Source: Rhodocollybia butyracea (taxonomy: Eukaryota > Basidiomycota > Agaricomycetes > Agaricales > Omphalotaceae). From it: 16,736 nucleotides of DNA. The stretch lies in NCBI GenBank assembly GCA_015501585.1, contig JADNRY010001122.1, positions 1-16,736 on the forward strand, read 5' to 3'. The notes under the pieces are model-generated. The model had not been told where the DNA came from, ran no database searches, and saw only the letters and a program-made list of their open reading frames with translations. Numbering within the stretch: the first letter of the stretch is position 1; the number at the start of each line of letters is the position of its first letter. Below are positions 1 to 9,385 of the stretch, piece after piece. The translations under genes and the position numbers were made by a program.

Positions 1-1056
1 AGGAAACAAGCCTGGAGTCTGGACCACAAGCCTCTGATTATACATATACTTGACTTGCATCATCCGGTTTTCTCGGGAACTGTTCTCAAAACAGGTTAGC
101 AGTGTTGAAATCATGGGTGACCATTTGTTTAGGCACCGTCTGTTGCCGCTGCCGTATGCAGTGTAAAAAGTGCACTGGTACTCTCAAGGATACCAGAAGG
201 ACTGTACTAAAGACTGTATCGTGATTACAGGTAGCCTATCTGTGAGCCAAATCACTGGTGTTTTGTCACACGGAACATCGTCTAAAAATGGAGGCGTGGG
301 ATCTGTTCTCACGGTCCCGATGTATCTGGATCATTACTGCAGTTAGATCTGATCAGGAACCTTCAATGTGTGCGGCAAAAAAAAACCCGAATAAACGGTC
401 CAGTACACTCGCTTGAACACAAGTAAAAAAGTCAGTATAATAGACACGTACAAGAGAAACAACCGTTTTCGGATCCGACAATTGACGTTCAGAATTCGTA
501 TGTTCAAGTTGTTTTGATGTAGTATACGTGAGACAATCGATCTCATCGTATGGATCCCCGATTCTTGCCGATTGCGCAATTAGATTTGTTCGGTATCAGT
601 TACAACACAACAAAACTTGTTCCATTTGGAACTTTTTCTTGTATATCGTATACTTGAGGTACTCAGGTAACTGCTTCAAAGATACTTACACGAAAACCAG
701 CAAACAACAATCTGGGTTCAAACTCCGAATCGACCAATGAGATCTGGTTACGTAAGTGCGCGGCTAGCCGGCGTTGTTTTTTTTCGTAGCTCTTCTTCCT
801 ACCATCATCTGCTTGTACCAAACTTTCTCCACAAACTCTGCGAACGGCTCACAAAAATACTTCAGGTTTCCAGAAAGTTCCTCTCGCCTTTTTTTCCAAA
901 TCTTGTCAGACTTTTTCGGTCTACCTCATGCCCATATATCTGAGATCCGCTAACATCGGCTTCCTAGATTCAATCACCAAACCTGAATTAAGTACAACCT
1001 GCTTTTCAAGTTCCAACATATATCTTGCCCACCGAGCATCATCGACGTTTTTGCCG
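1..1056. other. no gene seen; probable promoter and long 5' leader of the GATA gene
   Basis: No reading frame here looks like protein, and no RNA gene or repeat was recognised. From about 770 the plus strand becomes pyrimidine-rich (T runs at 777-785 and 889-898, CTTCTTCC-like stretches), as is common around fungal transcription starts. This fits the leader of the plus-strand GATA gene. A short upstream frame opens at the ATG at 737. Another ATG at 928 is in frame with the GATA gene and would add 43 residues. No convincing TATA box was found. Confidence 0.5.
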
Positions 1057-3676
1057 ATGGCTGCTCACCATGCAGCTCAGCGCCAGCATCTATACTCTAT
1101 CCCACCTCCGCCGCCACCGCCAAGTGTCTTTAACGACGAGCTACGTCTTCCGTCGATAAAAGATCTCGCTTTCAAGTACGAGAGACCGCGACAAGAAGGT
1201 CCACAAAGCGTTAGCAACGCTGGACAAACAGCCACAGAATATTCAGTATCTGCTAGCAAGAACGTTCTCGAGCTCATTCTCAACCATGGCCACGACAAAC
1301 ACAACCAGTATCGATATCCACACATCACCACAGCAACAGCATACTCCTCCGTTGTCTGCAGGCCACGAGTTATCCTCCGCCAAATCGCAGTCTGCCGAAT
1401 ATTCTCCCAGACACGATAGTGGCGTTACCTCACGCTGGTATGCCTCTTCGGCCCAGACAGCGCCGCTGCCCGGTTCCGTCAACACTGGTCCGGCAATTCG
1501 GGTGATGAAACACTCTCAGATGCAGAACAAAGACCTCGTACCTCTAGCGTGACGTCGCGCCTCCATTCGTGATTCTCGTCCCAATCATGTACAGTGCCTT
1601 ATTTTTTTATTGTCATCCATTCTAACGCGCAGCGTAGGTTGTTTATCAGCCTCAGTATCAATATCAAACCACTATGCCTCCTCCTCCGAGTCCATATCAT
1701 CAAATGAGCCCAGTTGTGACTGCACCTCCGCAATCCTCTCTTCCTCCATCGCACATGCAGCATCATCAACCCAGTACAATTGCGCCACCCAGGGTACAAT
1801 ACCAGCAACCTCAGCAGCCATATATCCGATCCAGTCCACAGAATACAACTCCTCATCCTCCATCATCTCATCCTCCTCACGCCTATCATCCTGCACCTCC
1901 TCAGCACTCACACGCTCCACAGCAGTTACAGGCTCCTCCTCCTCCTCCCTCTCATTCGATCTCATCTCAGCCCCAAAATCAGCATCATAGTGTACCATAT
2001 CCTTCGCATTCGCCTCCTGTCTCTCAAGAGCACTGGGAACACCTCATCAACCTCAGCATTCTCAGCCAGTACATCCAGTTCATCATCATCCCGTTCAGCA
2101 TGTTCAGCATCCCCCGCCGCCGCCGCCCGTAGCGGTAGCTCCTGCTCCTACACCTATGCATCATACCCAGTACTCGCATCCCCCTCCGGCAGCAAATTAT
2201 CATCAACAGCAACCACAGCAACAACCACAGCATGTGCCCCCGCCTCATTCGCACACAAAATTATGCTCAGCCGGCCAATTCTCATCCCCTTCTCAGCATC
2301 ATTCACTCTCTCGTGCTGTACCACCGGTTGTCACTACACCGGTTTTAGCTACTCCCGAGGTTGATGCACGAACGCCTTACCCAACTTCCTCGGCCCGCGA
2401 GAGTACAATGGCTGAGGTACTTGTCATGCTATTTTATGTGTTCCCGCCTTTCCTGACGCGTTTCATAGATAGTCAAGTTGTGCTCCATTCTATTACGATT
2501 TTGCTAACCGTTATGGTAAGTCTGGACTCCAAGCCCGCTGGGTTTTATTAATAGTTTCTACCTCAATTCAGCATCTCTCAAGAGTGCTCTACCCATGTGC
2601 AACCGTCGCAAGCTGAAGTCGCTGATATGGCGCGTCGTGCAAACGAGGTAGTGCGCCTTTTGGAAGTTCTTCGACGCATGGAACCTGAAGGTGATCGGCA
2701 CAAAATTGAAAGCACAACATCGAGTGCTTTGACAAGTACTCCTGATGATCATCGGCCTCCGAAAAGACCTTGGGAGGACATGGCCAAGATGGCCAAGCTT
2801 CAGGGGACGATACCGGCGGCATGTTCCCAGAGGTATGACATCTCTATTAGAACATTGTGGCTCACGCTAAAATCTAATTGCTATTTAGCCGTCTTCGGCA
2901 TCCGCGCCTGGACAAACCACCGCCGAACAAGATATGGAGCTGATTCGTTCAAAGAGAGCAACAACAACGGCAGCAGCAGCTACATCTACTGGTCAGCCCA
3001 AGAGCAAGTACCGGAAAAGAAGTGTGAGTTTTAGTTCTGATTGACTTTCATGCAAGATTTCATCCTGATCCTGTCTCTCCGACATTTGGTTTGGACAGCG
3101 GGCGACCCCACCTGGAAAATGTCATTCGTGCAATATTAGGGAGACACCTGAAATGGAGACGAGGCCCCGATGGGGCAAGAACGTTATGCAATGCATGTGG
3201 TCTCCGTAGGTTTTTTCTATCGACAGCCCTCTGTCTTTGTTATCTAACGTTACTCTATAGATTACGCAAAACTAATGCGGAAGCAATCGAAGGCGAACAC
3301 GCAGGCTGGTGCACCCCCTCCAAAAATTGACTTGGACACCCTGAAAGCTTCCACCAAAGCAGCGGAAGCAGAGAAGGCCAAGACGGACGAGAACACCGCA
3401 CCGGGCGGCGCGACCCCCCACCATCATCAAAGCTCGTTCCAGGTTATGACAGTGATGTCACCTGTGGAATCTCAGAGTTCTACTACGCCGTCTGACCCAG
3501 GGCGGCTGCCAGCCCATCACCAGACGATACTTCCACCCCCAACAAATGGAACGACAGGTTCCATGCATCCTCCCCCTCCGCCCTGGGCAGTTAACGTTCA
3601 ACGAACTTGGACGTCTTCGGAGCAGCTGCAAAGCCAATCTTTCATGCGGACTGTCAATCATACTTCGCCACGGTAA
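1057..3676 (+). CDS. GATA-type zinc finger transcription factor, NsdD/SUB-1-like; frame broken as sequenced
   Basis: Predicted sequence-specific DNA-binding regulator acting in the nucleus. Near the C terminus is one fungal GATA finger of the C-x2-C-x18-C-x2-C type: CHSC at 3120-3131 and LCNACGL at 3184-3204, followed by HYAKLMRK after an intron that splits the His codon. A basic KYRKRSR stretch precedes the finger. The N-terminal part is rich in Pro, His and Gln and carries LPSIKDL; the middle holds a probable helical stretch (ANEVVRLLEVLRRME). Introns I can support: 1538-1649, 2417-2472, 2516-2582, 2833-2888, 3023-3099, 3206-3260; one at 1246-1333 is likely. Three places do not join: about 2019-2056 (short intron or indel), about 2795-2803 (one base missing) and 3151-3153 (one extra A inside the finger). 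The finger matches the NsdD/SUB-1 group, which controls sexual or fruiting development in other fungi; that role is inference here. Start 1057 was chosen because the low-complexity N terminus begins there; 928 is the alternative. Confidence 0.87.
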
Positions 3677-4125
3677 CTGAGCTTCCAGCATGCATCGCAG
3701 TTTCATTTTCCCTGTTGACATCTTTACATCTGCATACCCTTATCCTACTTACATCGAATTCTTTACCATGTTTGTCAGTTAACTTTATGATCGTTCGTTC
3801 GTTCTTTTTTTTTGCCAAGTACTTAGCTAGCTTTAGGTATTCCTCATGCGTCGTGTTTCGCTATATACTCTCTGGGTCCCTGGCCATTAACTTACCAGAT
3901 CGTACTACGCATACTTATAATTTCTAGTAGGGTAGTGCGCCATAAATAACTTTTTACAACACAATTTCGCTACATTCATTAGTCATTAGTGCTTTACTAG
4001 CTCAACCAGACATTAACCAATGATAATTCACCAGTGACCTCTCCCTCCGCTCGGTGATTTCCTTCGTGGCCCTTACACTACAGTTGAGTTAGTTCCTTGG
4101 TTGAGAATTTTCGAAGACTTTTTGA
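3677..4125. other. 3' flank of the GATA gene; no gene seen
   Basis: AT-rich sequence with T runs and no plausible reading frame. It probably holds the 3' untranslated region and terminator of the upstream gene. I could not pick a specific polyadenylation signal. Confidence 0.4.
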
Positions 4126-4133
4126 CTGTTGAC
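4126..4133. repeat. 8-bp target-site duplication, left copy
   Basis: CTGTTGAC, repeated exactly at 4823-4830 directly outside the other end of the inverted-repeat element. Eight-base duplications are the hallmark of hAT transposase insertion. Confidence 0.85.
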
Positions 4134-4145
4134 TAGTGCTGCCGC
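4134..4145 (+). repeat. left terminal inverted repeat of the hAT-type MITE
   Basis: TAGTGCTGCCGC, perfectly inverted at 4811-4822. The T/C-A-G-like first bases are usual for hAT ends. Confidence 0.85.
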
Positions 4146-4162
4146 GAGTCGAGTTCAAGTCG

Positions 4163-4193
4163 AGTCGAGTTATGAATAAAAAATAACTCGACT
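4163..4193. repeat. 11-bp hairpin in the left subterminal region of the MITE
   Basis: AGTCGAGTTAT (4163-4173) and ATAACTCGACT (4183-4193) are perfect inverted copies around a 9-base AT-rich loop. The arms reuse the CGAGT word repeated through the subterminal region. It may pair transposase-binding sites or simply be an amplified subterminal motif. Confidence 0.75.
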
Positions 4194-4810
4194 TGATTGC
4201 ATCAAGTCAAGTTGGAGCCGCTCGTCGAGTTAACTTGATATCAATTACCCAAAAAGGTGACCGTCCAGGGTCAACTCGCTCAACGCTCAAGTCCTCTCAC
4301 TTCCAAGGACCAACTTCAAGTCATAAGTTGCAGATGAGCTTCTGTTGTATTTTGTATACTTGCTAGTATGTAAATTGCAACAATGTCACGGTAATTACAG
4401 CAGGCATAAGACTTCAGTAACACATGAGCTCTGCGACCAATTATATTAGTGCTGCTGCACTGCAAGAGCTCGCTTAGAAACCAACTTGAAACTGTTTTTC
4501 TAGTTTTGCTACTCAACTTTAAGAATCCACAAGATACTCAGTGACTCAGGCTGGACAGATACACACTCGTTCATGTACAATCAAATAAAACTTAACAATG
4601 CCAATTACTGCAACGATAACTACAAATTACCCATCCACCAAGAGGCTTGAGGCGCAACAGAGGCCTACTGCCCTGGACTGCATATAGAACTACAAAAGAG
4701 GAAGCGAGTTCAAGGCAAGCTTCCAAGCCCATCAAAACTCGGTAACTCGCCTTCCTGTTTTAGAACCGAGTCAAGGCAGTCGAGTTCAGGGTCCAAGCTA
4801 ACTTGAACTT

Positions 4811-4822
4811 GCGGCAGCACTA
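4811..4822 (-). repeat. right terminal inverted repeat of the hAT-type MITE
   Basis: GCGGCAGCACTA, the exact reverse complement of the left end at 4134-4145. Confidence 0.85.
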
Positions 4823-4830
4823 CTGTTGAC
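4823..4830. repeat. 8-bp target-site duplication, right copy
   Basis: CTGTTGAC, identical to 4126-4133. Confidence 0.85.
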
Positions 4831-5500
4831 AATATAATCAAGTTGACCCTGCGCATACATCAAAGTCTGGTTCTAACATACACCGGATCTAACCCATCTG
4901 ATCAAGGCCACAGTTCGCTCTGGATGGGGTAAAAGATCAAGAGGTTCTCGGTTCGCGGGAAGGTTTGGACAGTGCTAGTAGGTGCTAGTTAGACAACAGG
5001 CGAAAGCTTACACCGGAGTTCACATTGGTCAAAACAAGGAAAAAACAGGATGAATGGAATGGATCGGGGCGCATCGATGGATTTAAACCGTGCAGTATGC
5101 CTTTCATTTCTGCCTCCATCTGGCCTTCTGGCCTCAGGCTTCACGGGGAGATTCTCGATTGAATTGTTATTCCCAGTGTGTAGCGCATTCAACAGAGTGG
5201 TCGACTCTTGATGAATTACGTTGTTGTCTCGACTCTCATCGATCTCATCCTTCCCTCGAGGGAAGCGCTCTCTCCACCACGTTGTCTAATTTCCCCACCG
5301 CAGCATCATGCATCAGGCCTCATCAAGCTCACCTCGAGAGAGCAATGTTTATTGAATTCAGATGTGGCGTCTCGCTGATCTTAAGATGGAATCTGTTTGG
5401 CTACAAGATTTAATGACACGATATATAGCACCGAAACAGCAGGTTGAGAGTAGTTAACCTAGCTTACAAAACATTTCATACACAACAAATACATTTACAA
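4831..5500. other. intergenic; no supportable gene
   Basis: Short open frames exist on both strands (for example 5090-5413 plus, 4989-5192 minus). None has a recognisable motif, a plausible splice pattern or gene-like composition. The right end should contain the 3' untranslated region of the minus-strand dioxygenase. Confidence 0.45.
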
Positions 5501-7185
5501 TCAGTCGTTATATCCTCTAGCTTTCGAACTGTACGTCTTTCCATTAGTTGGTATCTCGAGACCTTGCTGCTTCCAAATTTCCAACTGCCTGTCTTTCGCC
5601 ACCCCGCCCGTCCGGCGTTCGTAGTCCTCAACAGAAGTGGGTTTTTCTCCGTGTGGTGTAGCACGCAATGCGTGTCGAGTGGCAGGCCAGAAGTCAAAAG
5701 TAGCCGTGTGTGTGACCACCTGAGATGAAATTGAGATTACACGCCTCAAGCCTTGCAAAATTTTAATCTACTCACTCGGTTGTCCCAGAACGCAATTGAA
5801 TTTGGTTCCCACTGGAAACGAGCGTGGTTGTCTACGTTTTCAGTAATCTGGTGGAACAAGAAATTCAAAATAGTGTCCGATTCGGCTTTAGGAACTCCAA
5901 GAATACGTCGTGTAAACCCTGTTCATTGGGAGGAAAACTTAGTAAAGAATAAAAGCATAAAAACGTTGCAAAGGCATGCCTGGGTTGACAAACACACTCT
6001 TCCATCCGGTGACGGGATGGACTCGAACCACAGGATGAATAGATTCGATCTCTTTCCTCCGGACAGGAATACCGGCAGCTCGAGAGCCCTCTGCCTGGGC
6101 GACGCCACTGTGGACTGCTTTCAAGCCCTCAAGATAAGTTTGGAAACCAGGGCTCAAGCCGGAGTAGAGCGCATATCTGAGCGAATAATCAGATAAGGTT
6201 ATACCTCGAGGGACAGTAGTACGTACCCTGAAGCCCAGATTGTATCCCCTCCTGTTTGTTGAGATTAGGGTGAGATGTATGTGATACCATAAAAATTTCA
6301 CGAACCGTATTCGGGGCCAGTGATCACTTTTAGTGAAGTTGTGCTTGGCGGCTGTATCTCATAGGTCACCTTCGAAAATAGAAATGTCAGCTGAAAGTCC
6401 TATGAATATAACAGAATTACAAACGTCAGAGTGCCACAATTCTAGCTTGGAAAATGTAGAGGAGTCCGGTCGGCGTGAGGAGTCGTTATAAACAACTACA
6501 GTACTTTGAGAGGTCTTCGTCATTAGAAACAGGATGGTGAACTCACCATGAACCTCTTCGAGCCCGACTTTTGGGATAGGCGTTGTGGCATGTTTGTGAA
6601 GTGGACCAAAGTGGCGAGCAAGTGCTAGTTGCTCCTGAATGTTTATTTCTTGGTCTCGGAAGACTATAATCCTGATCAGATCAGCCGCTGAGTAAGTTTA
6701 CTAGAAAACGTACACACAACTCCTCGCTCCGCGACAAGCAGGGCTCTGTGTACGAGTCAGAGAAGGTTAACAGTCAGGACCCGAAACTTACAGTTCATCC
6801 TTCTGAGCGTCGGACAGTTGGCGAAGATCGATCCCAGAGAGTTCAGTTCCAATCGCCGGCGTATAGTGCTTGATCTTCGTGGCGGCACTTAAGAGGCTCT
6901 TTTTCTCTGGATCGGCAGATAGGCCTCGGTCAGTCACTTTCACTTCTTCTAGAGGAGGCCATGACAAATCAGGGAAGACTGGCTGTATCGTCGCAAGTTA
7001 ATCTATAGATCCACTGTAATCATACAGCGACAGCTAACCTTGAATTGGTCATGGACGTAGGTATCGTCCCCATTATCTCCAACTGAAGGAGAGTAGAAAG
7101 CATTGATCACTTGAGTGTTCACGCCTTTCAGCGATTGTACACTGGTAAGAGTGGTAGGTTTCTCGTTAGTTGCAACAGGAGCCAT
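5501..7185 (-). CDS. TauD/TfdA-family 2-oxoglutarate- and Fe(II)-dependent dioxygenase
   Basis: Predicted to hydroxylate a sulfonate or related acid (taurine-type substrates in the family) using Fe(II), oxygen and 2-oxoglutarate. Ten exons, transcription order: 7185-7039, 6982-6792, 6745-6714, 6663-6547, 6495-6425, 6369-6306, 6251-6227, 6176-5980, 5918-5776, 5719-5501. They join without a frame break into 401 residues, a normal length for fungal members. Markers in order are ERGVVFFRDQ, the metal pair H184-x-D186 in LWHSD, HPVVRVHPVTG, FVNPGFTRR, FWDNR, distal metal ligand H333 in VTHTATFDF, and R348, spaced as the 2-oxoglutarate-binding Arg. Most introns are GT-AG; the one at 5979-5919 is read as GC-AG because that choice restores NPGFTRR. 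One exon is 25 nt. Start 7185 was preferred over the in-frame ATG at 7203 because a TATAAAA lies only 32 bp upstream. It is divergent from the NmrA-like gene. The exact substrate cannot be told from sequence. Confidence 0.93.
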
Positions 7186-7471
7186 GTTTCGTATGTCAAA
7201 CAAGCCAGCAAGATGATTTTATAGTTGCGAGCTTGACATTATTCGTGCTTCTTACGCGGGTCATCTCACCAATGGCATTCTAGACATATGTTGCAATGCC
7301 AATAAAGCCGAAACGCAACAGAGCGCAACCTATATCCGGGATTGCGAACATCAACGGTTTAATTTAAGGCTGAAGACGAATCATCAGGTGATCGCTGAGT
7401 ACCCCGTGTTAGACGGAGAGGAGACTCAGTCTGGGAAATAGGAGGTTAGGCCGAAAGCACCCGAAAGCATT
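7186..7471. promoter_or_regulatory. shared divergent promoter, dioxygenase / NmrA-like gene
   Basis: Only 286 bp separate the two start codons, so both genes must be driven from this stretch or overlap into it. TATAAAA reads on the minus strand at 7223-7217, close to the dioxygenase start. TTTAATTTAA lies near 7358-7367. A 6-bp inverted pair CTGAGT/ACTCAG occurs near 7396 and 7424. Next to the NmrA-like start the word CGAAAGCA is repeated (7452-7468). Which of these act is not known. Confidence 0.6.
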
Positions 7472-8507
7472 ATGTCCAGACTTACATCCTTTGCGCTTAT
7501 CGGCTCCTCCGGATACTTTGGTTCGTTCGTCGTATCAGCCTTTGCCCAGGCGGTTTCGCGCCAACCGACAATCATCGTCCTCTCGCGTAATCCCGAGTCC
7601 AAGAAATATCCCCCTGGAGTGAAGGTCGTGAGAGTGGACGATTACGAAGATGTCGATGCCATTGCGAAGATATTTGTCGAGCATCAAATCGATGCAGTAG
7701 TTTCAACCGTAGGATATGCTGGGATAACAGTGCAAAAGCGGATGGCAGATGCAGCGAAAAAGGCGGGAGTGAAACTGTTTGCTCCCTCGGAGTTTGGGTC
7801 CCCTACCGATGACGCACCGGACGAATATCCAGACTTCCAGGAAAAGGATGAAGTAGCAAGTGAGCCCATGAGCCCTTGCATGTTGTCCTGTTGGGTACTG
7901 AATCTGGGTACGATGCCCCATAGAGTATATCAAAGCAATTGGACTCCCTTGTGCTAGATTTTACGTGAATACTTTTCTCGAGACAGGGGAATGACTTACT
8001 CAGCTTCATTCCAGAACGGGGCGTTCATTAATTCTGGTCTCTTCTCAGTCACGGGTGTTCGTGTAAATGGAAAGGTAAATGTCATCGGGAGAGGTCAAAG
8101 TCCTGTCTCTTTCACTTTGGAAGAAGATGTGGCAGGTACGCCTCTGATTTGGGTTTCTGTTATTGATTTAACTTGGACTAGGTTTCGTTGCATATGTTCT
8201 CACCTCCTTAACGCTAAACTCTCTGTCTAACAAGATATTCCGACTGGAGGGTGATCGGGCTTCGCTTGTCGAACTGGCAAATTGGTACGGCAAAGAAGTT
8301 TCACACGTTGAAGAAATTCCAGGCCGCCGAGGCCCTTCAGAGATTTTAAGCATGCTTGCTAAGGTGTTCGAAGCTGGGGCTTGCAGTACGGGATGGAATT
8401 TCAAGCTTGGACGCGATGGAGAAGGAGAAGACGCTGCTGGAAGCGCGAATAAAATCTGGCAAGGTCATCAGTGGAAGGCGATCAGAGATGTGATCATGAA
8501 ATTATAA
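7472..8507 (+). CDS. NmrA-like / isoflavone-reductase-like NAD(P)-binding protein
   Basis: Atypical short-chain dehydrogenase with an N-terminal Rossmann fold. Four exons (7472-7859, 7924-7964, 8015-8135, 8182-8507) join in frame to 291 residues, the usual size for fungal NmrA-like proteins. The nucleotide-binding GxxGxxG is GSSGYFG at residues 11-17. VVSTVGYAG and the LFAPSEFG signature follow, then GLPCARFYNGAF, SFTLEEDVAGF and IFRLEGDRAS, all in family order. Introns are 64, 50 and 46 nt. The second (7965-8014) is needed to pass a TGA that would follow FLETGE in the unspliced frame. Members either reduce small molecules or sense the NAD(P) redox state and bind regulators (NmrA itself). The catalytic Lys of true isoflavone reductases was not identified, so enzyme versus sensor is open. 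The gene shares a promoter with the dioxygenase and ends 87 bp from the convergent unknown gene. Confidence 0.9.
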
Positions 8508-8594
8508 GCGCGTTGGATTTCTTTTCGCGGTACAAAGTATACTACAAGATTCTGTTTACTGGTACACTTGAATTATGGGAATGCGCCATCAAAT

Positions 8595-9250
8595 TCAAGC
8601 GTTCATAACTCGGTAACGTCTGGGGTTTCGTTGTCGGGTAGCGTCCACATTTTCCGCGTGGGCAAGGTGGACCGGGCCAGCTCGATATCCATTGCTCGCC
8701 GAATGAGTGTGGTCAGAGGAGTTAGAGTAGACCTGTGGATTCATCTGGGAACGTTGTCCATGAGGATACCCAGAGCGAGGAATTCGAATTGAAGGCTCAG
8801 CGACATTCGCCCGAGGACGGCCAGCATAAACGTCTGGGGCTCTAACGACCTTCGCAGCCATACCCTGCACTTGTGCCTCGCGCATCCTCTGCGTACGAGA
8901 GACCTGAGTCCACTTGGGAACATCAGCTCGGACGAAAGGGGGAAACTCCTGGTTAAGGTCCCACTTTTGAGGTTGTGACGGCGAACTACCGGGAACGTAG
9001 AAAACATTTGGGTTTCGCGCATCAAAAGCTTCGGCTTCCAAAGTGGACACTGAATAAGTGCCTTTATCGCAGCCATGACAAGGGTATTTTCCGGGAGCGG
9101 GTTTCGGCGGGTTGGGGAAGCCGCATTTGCGTCGGTTACACTTGTGGTGATTAGGAGGCCAGTTGGCTGGGAGTTTGGGCTGGCCAACTAGAGGAGAAGA
9201 TTCAGTATGATGATGGAAGAGGGAGCTGATACAATCTTACAACTGAACAT
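8595..9250 (-). CDS. hypothetical protein with a His/Cys cluster (200 aa)
   Basis: Not recognised. The main exon (9187-8595) is open. I join it to a 10-nt first exon (9250-9241) across a 53-nt intron with a strong GTAAG donor and TCTAG acceptor; the result is a 200-residue frame. Residues 17-43 hold H17, H18, C20, C25, C40 and C43 (C-x4-C-x14-C-x2-C), with Pro-Gly-rich spacing, which could bind one zinc ion. The remainder is rich in Arg, Pro, Ser and Asn, contains no membrane segment and looks disordered, with a basic C terminus. A minus-strand TATAAA at 9385-9380 and a pyrimidine-rich tract at 9343-9310 sit where a core promoter for this start should be. The alternative model uses an upstream frame (9549-9360) joined in the same phase through a 172-nt intron, giving about 260 residues. 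I think it less likely because that intron would contain the promoter-like tract. Confidence 0.6.
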
Positions 9251-9309
9251 AGTGACAGATAATGAGGGTTTGAGTGTGGTTGGCGCTAGCGCTCACAAAT
9301 TTGTTAAAG

Positions 9310-9343
9310 ACAGTGAAAGATAGAGAAAGTGAAAGATAGAGGT
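9310..9343 (-). repeat. pyrimidine-rich tract with a 14-bp tandem duplication
   Basis: AGTGAAAGATAGAG occurs at 9312-9325 and again at 9328-9341 (period 16 bp). On the minus strand it is a CT-rich tract just upstream of the proposed start at 9250 and downstream of a TATA box, the usual arrangement at fungal transcription starts. Confidence 0.6.
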
Positions 9344-9379
9344 GGTGCTGTGAACTAACCTTCGAAATCTCGCGCGCCC

Positions 9380-9385
9380 TTTATA
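9380..9385 (-). promoter_or_regulatory. TATA box candidate for the 200-aa hypothetical gene
   Basis: TATAAA read on the minus strand, followed about 40-75 bp downstream by the CT-rich tract and 130 bp downstream by the proposed ATG. Confidence 0.5.

Larger units (their letters stand above)
4134..4822. mobile_element. non-autonomous hAT-type DNA transposon (MITE), 689 bp
   Basis: The element begins TAGTGCTGCCGC (4134-4145) and ends with its exact reverse complement GCGGCAGCACTA (4811-4822). Imperfect similarity continues inward (GAGTTCAAGT at 4151-4160 against AAGTTCAAGT read from the right end). It is flanked by an identical 8-bp duplication CTGTTGAC. Both ends are dense in CGAGT/ACTCG and CAAGT/ACTTG words, resembling the subterminal transposase-binding repeats of hAT elements. 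No frame longer than about 66 codons lies inside and none resembles a transposase, so it must move with an enzyme supplied in trans. The perfect duplication suggests a fairly recent insertion. It lies between the GATA gene and the dioxygenase and interrupts neither. Superfamily assignment rests on duplication length and ends, not on a protein. Confidence 0.86.

Noticed and set aside
4316..4516. 66-codon minus-strand frame inside the MITE as a transposase remnant
   Set aside because: No hAT dimerisation or RNase H-like motif, and the composition is not protein-like; taken as chance.
5090..5413. 107-codon plus-strand frame as a small gene
   Set aside because: No motif, no coherent domain, and no supporting splice or promoter signals.
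6012..6033. tRNA B-box-like sequence on the minus strand (GTGGTTCGAGTCCATCCC)
   Set aside because: It lies inside the HPVVRVHPVTG codons of the dioxygenase, with no A box or acceptor stem at the right distance.
7991..8230. Separate small gene starting MTYSASFQNG
   Set aside because: It is an exon of the NmrA-like gene read through its flanking introns; the intron 7965-8014 removes its ATG.
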